Part shown: piece after piece, positions 13,552 through 17,140 of the stretch
How positions within the stretch are numbered: the first letter of the stretch is position 1
Layout of the letters: the number at the start of each line of letters is the position of its first letter
Origin: JBDNFP01 sp041689775
GTDB taxonomy: Bacteria; Bacteroidota; Bacteroidia; Cytophagales; Spirosomataceae
Direction of reading: 5' to 3'
Assembly: GCA_041689775.1 (NCBI GenBank)
Contig: JBDNFP010000224.1
Coordinates: 1 to 17,140, forward strand
Length of the DNA: 17,140 nucleotides
Translations under genes and position numbers: made by a program
Notes under the pieces: model-generated
Told to the model about the DNA's origin: nothing
Database searches by the model: none
The model's input: the letters and a program-made list of their open reading frames with translations, nothing else

Positions 13552-15636
13552 CTATTTGAACATCTTCGCCTTACCACTATCGAGAAAGCGGGCGAAATTG
13601 GCGGGGTTCAGATCGTAGTTGATGGGCTCCACCAGGAGCTTTCCATCGCCGTCGACCAGGCAATAATGGGGCTGCGCGTTGTTATTGTACTTCGTAATTT
13701 GCAGGTCGGCGTTTTGCGCCCCGATCGTTTTCTTTACCCGGTCATCGTAGTCCGAGGTGTACCAATCACTTTCGGGTAGTTCGGTTTTGTCATCGACGTA
13801 CAACGCTACTACCACGTAGTCTTCTTTGAGGCGTTTTAATACCGCCGGATCAGACCACACGCGGGCCTCCATTTCGCGGCAATTGACGCAGCCGTGGCCC
13901 GTAAAATCAACAAAAACGGGCTTATTCACTTTCTTGGAATAGGCCACTGCCTGCTCGTAGTCAAAAAAGCCTTCCAATCCGTGGGGAAGATTAAATAGGT
14001 CGGCGTACTTGGGTGTCTCGCTCAACGAAGACCGTCCCCCCCCGCCTAGTGCCGCTTTATTGAGATCAAAATCATGGGTGGACTGCGGAGGCAGATACCC
14101 CGCCAACGCTTTCAGGGGTGCTCCCCACATTCCGGGGATCATGTACACCACAAAGGTGAAGGTCGCGATAGCCAGTAAAATCCGGGGAACGCCCACCGTT
14201 TCGACGGGTGAATCGTGGGAGGTTCTGAGTTTTCCCAACAGATAAAACCCTAATAAAGAGAATATCACAATCCAGAAGGCCAGGAATATCTCGCGGTCTA
14301 GTATGTGCCAGTGGTATACCTGATCGGCAATGCTGAGGAATTTAAGCGCCAAGGCTAGTTCCAGAAAGCCCAGTACCACCTTCACGGTGTTTAACCACCC
14401 ACCCGACTTCGGTAAGCTTTTGAGCCACTGCGGAAACAAAGCAAATAGCGTAAACGGAATGGCAAAAGCGGAAGAAAACGCCACCATACCGATGATCGGC
14501 TTCACTACTTCCCCCCCCGCCGAAGCTACCAATAAACTACCCACGATGGGACCCGTGCACGAAAAAGAAACCAGCACCAGCGTAAAGGCCATAAAGAAAA
14601 TACCCAGCAAGTCGCCCCGATCGGCGCGGGAGTCGATGCGGTTGATGAAGGAACTCGGCAGTACGATTTCAAATAGCCCTAGGAAGGAAAGGCCAAAAAT
14701 AAAGAAGGTTGCAAAGAACAACACGTTGGGCAGCCAATGCGTACTCACAAAATTCGCGAAAGCCGGACCGTTGATCCGGGAGACGACCGTTCCGATGAGG
14801 GTATAGATCAGGATGATAGAAAATCCGTAGAGCAATGCTTTTGACTTTCCTCCCTTTTGCTTGGTAAAGAAGCTCACCGTCATGGGGATAATCGGAAACA
14901 CACAGGGAGTTAACAGCGCCACGAGCCCCGACAGAAAAGCCGCCAAGGCAAATCCCCAGAGGGAGTTAGTGCTTTGGGCACCCGTCGGAGTCAAAGTCAG
15001 TTCCGGGTCCGCCGGGGAAACAATTGTTTCCGCAACGCCTTCGGCTTGTGTACTACCCAATACTGAATCGGCCGTAGCCAGTACTTCAACGGATTCGGTC
15101 GCGGTTGGTATAGTTCCTACCTCACCGGGAGCCCCACTCGTCGTAGCAACCGCCACCGCTGCACCTACTTTCAGGCCCATAAACGTAAAGCTGTTATTAC
15201 CCAGCACGCACAAACCCGATACTTCGGAGCAAGTCTGATACTCGGCCTCCGCTTTGATCACGGGGTTTTCTTTCAGAATCCGTACCGTCTGCCGGAACTC
15301 CGCCTTCCCCATGAAGTAGGTAATATCCCCCTGCCATATTTCGTCAAATTTTTTCTTTGGTTTAATGGGCTTCAATTTCCCGACCTTTTCGAACGAAGCA
15401 TCGGGAGTGAGCGCAATATCGGTAAGAATTGGCCCCAAATCGGGATCAAAATCAGAAGAGTACAGGTACCAAGTCGGATCGATGGTGGCTTTAAAAATCA
15501 AGTCCACCGTTTCTCCTACCTTGACCTCCGTTTTAGAAAATGTGTGCGTCCAGGTGGCGTGACGTTGTATCTGTGCAAAAGAGAGGTGGCTGATCAGTAA
15601 GAATAAGGCCAAGTACCCTGAGGTAATTCGATTCAT
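13552..15636 (-). CDS. dsbD: thiol:disulfide interchange protein DsbD
   Basis: The 694-residue product carries reducing equivalents from cytoplasmic thioredoxin across the inner membrane to periplasmic thiol proteins. Order: signal peptide (MNRITSGYLALFLLISHLSF, cleavage after FAQ); N-terminal DsbD-alpha-like domain with the pair CSEVSGLC; a low-complexity Ala/Thr/Glu/Pro linker of about 65 residues; the CcdA-like transmembrane domain with the two membrane cysteines in LTPCVFPIIPM and SFSCTGPIVG; and a C-terminal thioredoxin-like domain with GCVNC (Cys583, Cys586). All three redox centres are thus present. I chose the ATG at 15636 because it begins the signal peptide; an upstream in-frame ATG at 15768 would add 44 residues without signal character. 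No partner DsbC/DsbG or cytochrome c maturation gene is adjacent. Confidence 0.93.
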   Translation of the reverse strand: MNRITSGYLALFLLISHLSFAQIQRHATWTHTFSKTEVKVGETVDLIFKATIDPTWYLYSSDFDPDLGPILTDIALTPDASFEKVGKLKPIKPKKKFDEIWQGDITYFMGKAEFRQTVRILKENPVIKAEAEYQTCSEVSGLCVLGNNSFTFMGLKVGAAVAVATTSGAPGEVGTIPTATESVEVLATADSVLGSTQAEGVAETIVSPADPELTLTPTGAQSTNSLWGFALAAFLSGLVALLTPCVFPIIPMTVSFFTKQKGGKSKALLYGFSIILIYTLIGTVVSRINGPAFANFVSTHWLPNVLFFATFFIFGLSFLGLFEIVLPSSFINRIDSRADRGDLLGIFFMAFTLVLVSFSCTGPIVGSLLVASAGGEVVKPIIGMVAFSSAFAIPFTLFALFPQWLKSLPKSGGWLNTVKVVLGFLELALALKFLSIADQVYHWHILDREIFLAFWIVIFSLLGFYLLGKLRTSHDSPVETVGVPRILLAIATFTFVVYMIPGMWGAPLKALAGYLPPQSTHDFDLNKAALGGGGRSSLSETPKYADLFNLPHGLEGFFDYEQAVAYSKKVNKPVFVDFTGHGCVNCREMEARVWSDPAVLKRLKEDYVVVALYVDDKTELPESDWYTSDYDDRVKKTIGAQNADLQITKYNNNAQPHYCLVDGDGKLLVEPINYDLNPANFARFLDSGKAKMFK

Positions 15637-15653
15637 GCGATTAGTAGTTATTT

Positions 15654-15661
15654 CAAACGTA
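15654..15661 (-). promoter_or_regulatory. candidate -7 box (TAnnTTTG) for dsbD
   Basis: The minus strand reads TACGTTTG, an exact TAnnTTTG, 17 bases upstream of the chosen dsbD start. This would give a very short leader and supports the 15636 start over 15768. No clear -33 element is seen at the expected distance. Confidence 0.35.
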
Positions 15662-15711
15662 AAAGTACAATCCTTCGACTCATGGAATGATATACTAGTA
15701 GGATATGAAAC

Positions 15712-15744
15712 AAAAACGGGAGAAAAAAATTCGCTACCCTCCCG
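15712..15744 (-). terminator. possible intrinsic terminator downstream of the PhyH gene
   Basis: On the minus strand, CGGGAG pairs with CTCCCG across a 16-base loop and is followed by TTTTTG. The stem is short (6 bp) but GC-rich with a T-run. It lies ~190 bases after the PhyH stop and upstream of dsbD. A second hairpin, TCCTCCCT/AGGGAGGA with loop TAGT (15816-15835), lies nearer to the stop but lacks a T-run. Confidence 0.4.
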
Positions 15745-15937
15745 GAAGAAGATAGCGAGCGCTAACATTAATTGGTGTTGAGTCGGGTGAATTAGGGGTA
15801 GTACACCCTCCTCAATCCTCCCTTAGTAGGGAGGAAGCTCTTCTATCCATACCTTCCAATCACACTCTTTTTCGCCTCCTCCCCTCCTCTTTTCCTCCTT
15901 GCCTCCTTTCAACCTTCCTCCCATCCTCTCTCCTTCA

Positions 15938-16765
15938 TCAATAACTAAACAAAACCGGATTGAGAGGCCCATCGGGGGTAGTACCTACTTCTTTACTCGA
16001 GAGCCAAGTAGTCCAATCTGCCTCCTGATAGGTATTCCTGGGTTGAACAATCTCCTGATCTTTATCCATGTAGATCACCGTCATCACCTTTCGGGCGGTC
16101 TCGGAGCGATTAGCCCCCGCCCGGTGAAACAACCACCCGGCGTGAAAACTTACTTCTCCCAGATCAAACGGGGTTTCGTTGAGGTCAAACTGCGTCAGCT
16201 GCGTGGCCATGTAGGCTTCACTCTCGTCGCTGATTTCCAGGTCCCGGCCAATCGCAACCGATTGACTTTTTTCGGCAAAAGCCAAAGGACCCATTTCCAT
16301 CGGGGTTGCCTGCAAGGGTATCCACGCCGTGATCGTCTTGGGGGAAGACAGCGGCCAATAAAACTGATCGGCGTGCCAGGGCGTAATGCCGCCCGAAGGC
16401 TCCTTGTACAACGCCTGATCGTGGTAGAGCCTCACTCCCTGTACCCGCATGAGATCGGTGGCTACGTTGGCGAGGCGCTTCGAGAACACAAACTCCTTCA
16501 CTTCTTCATTCTCCCGCCACAGGTTCATGATTTGCAGGAAAGCCCGCTCGTAGGTAGTCCGCTCCTCCATGGGCTTGGTGAGGGTATTGAGCTGAATCAC
16601 CGAATCAGAAATCAAACCCCCGTAGTACGCAATCACCTCCGGCCTAAGTACTTGTTTTAGTTTCACGTAGCCGTGTTCCTCGTAAAAGGCCACCGCCCCG
16701 GCGGGTAATGTATAGGGCGCGTTCAATTCATTTGCCAGCGCTGATTTTGTCAATGTCGTTGTCAT
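15938..16765 (-). CDS. phytanoyl-CoA dioxygenase (PhyH) family Fe(II)/2-oxoglutarate oxygenase
   Basis: This 275-residue protein is of normal family length and predicted cytoplasmic. The iron-binding HxD is in TPWHADQFYWP (His131, Asp133). The distal His is probably His214 in LFHRAGAN, and Arg225 in SETARKVM sits 11 residues later, as expected for 2-oxoglutarate binding. FYEEHGYVKLKQVL (~27-40) is the usual N-terminal opening. Bacterial PhyH-like enzymes hydroxylate varied small molecules (ectoine, secondary metabolites, lipids), and nothing here specifies the substrate. No biosynthetic partner genes are adjacent; dsbD downstream appears to be a separate unit. Confidence 0.9.
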   Translation of the reverse strand: MTTTLTKSALANELNAPYTLPAGAVAFYEEHGYVKLKQVLRPEVIAYYGGLISDSVIQLNTLTKPMEERTTYERAFLQIMNLWRENEEVKEFVFSKRLANVATDLMRVQGVRLYHDQALYKEPSGGITPWHADQFYWPLSSPKTITAWIPLQATPMEMGPLAFAEKSQSVAIGRDLEISDESEAYMATQLTQFDLNETPFDLGEVSFHAGWLFHRAGANRSETARKVMTVIYMDKDQEIVQPRNTYQEADWTTWLSSKEVGTTPDGPLNPVLFSY

Positions 16766-17035
16766 GTCAGTAGTGTTTAGTACTAGTTGTTGGCTAACCC
16801 GGCGAAGAATTGACGATTACTTTTGTCTGAATTCTCCACGAAGATAGGTACCCTACCCTAGTAAGCCCCAATAACCGACACTTTTACTCGAAAGGCTGCG
16901 GTAAAAACTACGTATTTGTTAAAGTATGCGTGCATGGTTCCGCAGGAGGAGGGGAGGTTTTCTAAGTCTACTTAATTTATGAACGTTAAGTTCCAAGGAG
17001 GTATTAGCTTGTTAGCAGTCTTTTATTTATCTGAT
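16766..17035. other. 270-base intergenic region between PhyH and the right IS element
   Basis: No gene is recognised. A 21-codon plus-strand ORF at 16979-17044 ends with a TGA inside the IS end and contains AAGGAGG and a hydrophobic stretch. It might be a gene start cut off by the insertion, but it is too short to support. The PhyH promoter should lie here; no clear box was found. Confidence 0.45.
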
Positions 17036-17140
17036 TATCAGTGAACTACCCACCCACGCCTGAGGCGATGGGATGGGCTTCGGGTTTCATAGAGTGTGCT
17101 TTGTTACCAAAGTCTGATTTCCTCTCCACCTTTGTAATCG
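17036..17140 (-). repeat. right arm of the ~105-bp inverted repeat (IS605-type right end)
   Basis: This is the reverse complement of 56-160 with two mismatches. It contains the tnpB 3' end, the fully paired hairpin (17049-17077) and TTCAC (17041-17045 on the minus strand). The window ends inside it. Confidence 0.95.
17046..17140 (-). CDS. tnpB: second TnpB C-terminal fragment, inverted, cut by the window edge
   Basis: Read on the minus strand, 30 residues (ITKVERKSDFG... to ...PIASGVGG) precede the TAG at 17046-17048. The protein is identical to the last 30 residues of the left copy, and the two base differences are silent. The conserved RuvC-III segment lies beyond the window. Identity depends on the left copy, where the NAxxNIL motif is visible. 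Confidence 0.75.
   Translation of the reverse strand, partial: ITKVERKSDFGNKAHSMKPEAHPIASGVGG

Larger units (their letters stand above)
15637..15937. other. 301-base intergenic region with polypyrimidine tract
   Basis: No gene is supported here. From ~15863 to ~15936 the plus strand is almost all C and T (repeated CCTCC/CTCCT units), ending at the PhyH stop codon. Two hairpins and the dsbD -7 box occupy the remainder. Confidence 0.6.
17020..17140 (-). ncRNA. putative omegaRNA of the right TnpB element
   Basis: This is the same scaffold as the left locus, read on the minus strand. The hairpin at 17049-17077 has two CCCA/TGGG segments and CGCC/GGCG with bulged T bases, all paired in this copy. 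The guide would start at 17040 (or 17035) and run into an AT-rich intergenic stretch beginning TGATAATCAG. The 5' end lies outside the window. Confidence 0.42.

Noticed and set aside
14330..14806. Plus-strand ORF of 158 codons opposite dsbD
   Set aside because: It overlaps the DsbD membrane domain coding region; the predicted protein is a typical Ser/Thr/Lys-rich shadow of hydrophobic codons.
15637..15768. 44-residue N-terminal extension of DsbD
   Set aside because: The segment lacks signal features, crosses a putative terminator hairpin and a -7 box, and is followed by a proper signal peptide starting at 15636.
16979..17044. 21-codon plus-strand ORF running into the right IS end
   Set aside because: Too short and without homology I can recognise. 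Its TGA falls in the IS end, so it could be a gene truncated by insertion, but chance is as likely.
1..17140. CRISPR array, tRNA/rRNA genes, prophage or defence island
   Set aside because: No regularly spaced repeats, no conserved tRNA or rRNA segments, and no integrase, phage structural or known defence genes were seen. Apart from the TnpB ends, all genes are ordinary envelope or metabolic functions.

Overview
The window looks like a chromosomal stretch of a Bacteroidota bacterium, probably Cytophagales of the Spirosoma/Dyadobacter type (inference). GC is moderate, roughly half. The proteins are Bacteroidota-like: a PorT-like outer-membrane barrel ending in Phe, a two-subunit TAT-exported molybdenum hydroxylase, a PlsC-like acyltransferase with an FPQGT motif, and an M48 lipoprotein. 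Several genes lack a clear Shine-Dalgarno sequence, and TAnnTTTG (-7 type) boxes lie upstream of two genes.

Layout. Positions 1-160 hold the 3' end of an IS200/IS605-type tnpB (+) with its right end. A run of minus-strand genes follows: a secreted hypothetical protein co-transcribed with an M20 amidohydrolase (152-2223); a PIG3-type quinone oxidoreductase (2301-3281); a strong terminator (3312-3354) closing a two-gene molybdenum-hydroxylase operon (3375-5986); a class A PBP1A-type enzyme (6108-8489); and a PlsC-like acyltransferase (8545-9369). After a 310-base divergent intergenic region come three plus-strand genes: an outer-membrane barrel (9680-10369, followed by a good terminator), a beta-lactamase-fold serine hydrolase (10466-11698) and an M48 metalloprotease lipoprotein (11900-13387). 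A perfect 19-bp-stem palindrome separates these from a convergent minus-strand DsbD (13552-15636), followed by a PhyH-type dioxygenase (15938-16765, minus). The last 95 bases carry a second tnpB 3' end on the minus strand.

The most striking structure is at the edges. The outer ~105 bases of each end are near-identical inverted copies (2 differences, both synonymous) of a TnpB C-terminus plus the right end of an IS605-type element. Both elements point inward, so about 16.9 kb of ordinary chromosomal genes lie between two inward-facing omegaRNA-type loci. In the left copy, the element end supplies, or nearly supplies, the stop codon of the adjacent gene, and the predicted guide is antisense to that gene's mRNA.

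The interior genes are mainly cell-envelope and periplasmic functions: peptidoglycan synthesis, lipid acylation, outer-membrane barrel, lipoprotein protease, disulfide reductant relay and periplasmic molybdenum oxidoreductase. They do not form a recognisable single pathway or defence island. I see no rRNA or tRNA gene, CRISPR array, prophage or integrase. I found no convincing evidence of an undescribed multi-gene system; the TnpB pair and the 13451-13491 palindrome are the parts most worth following.
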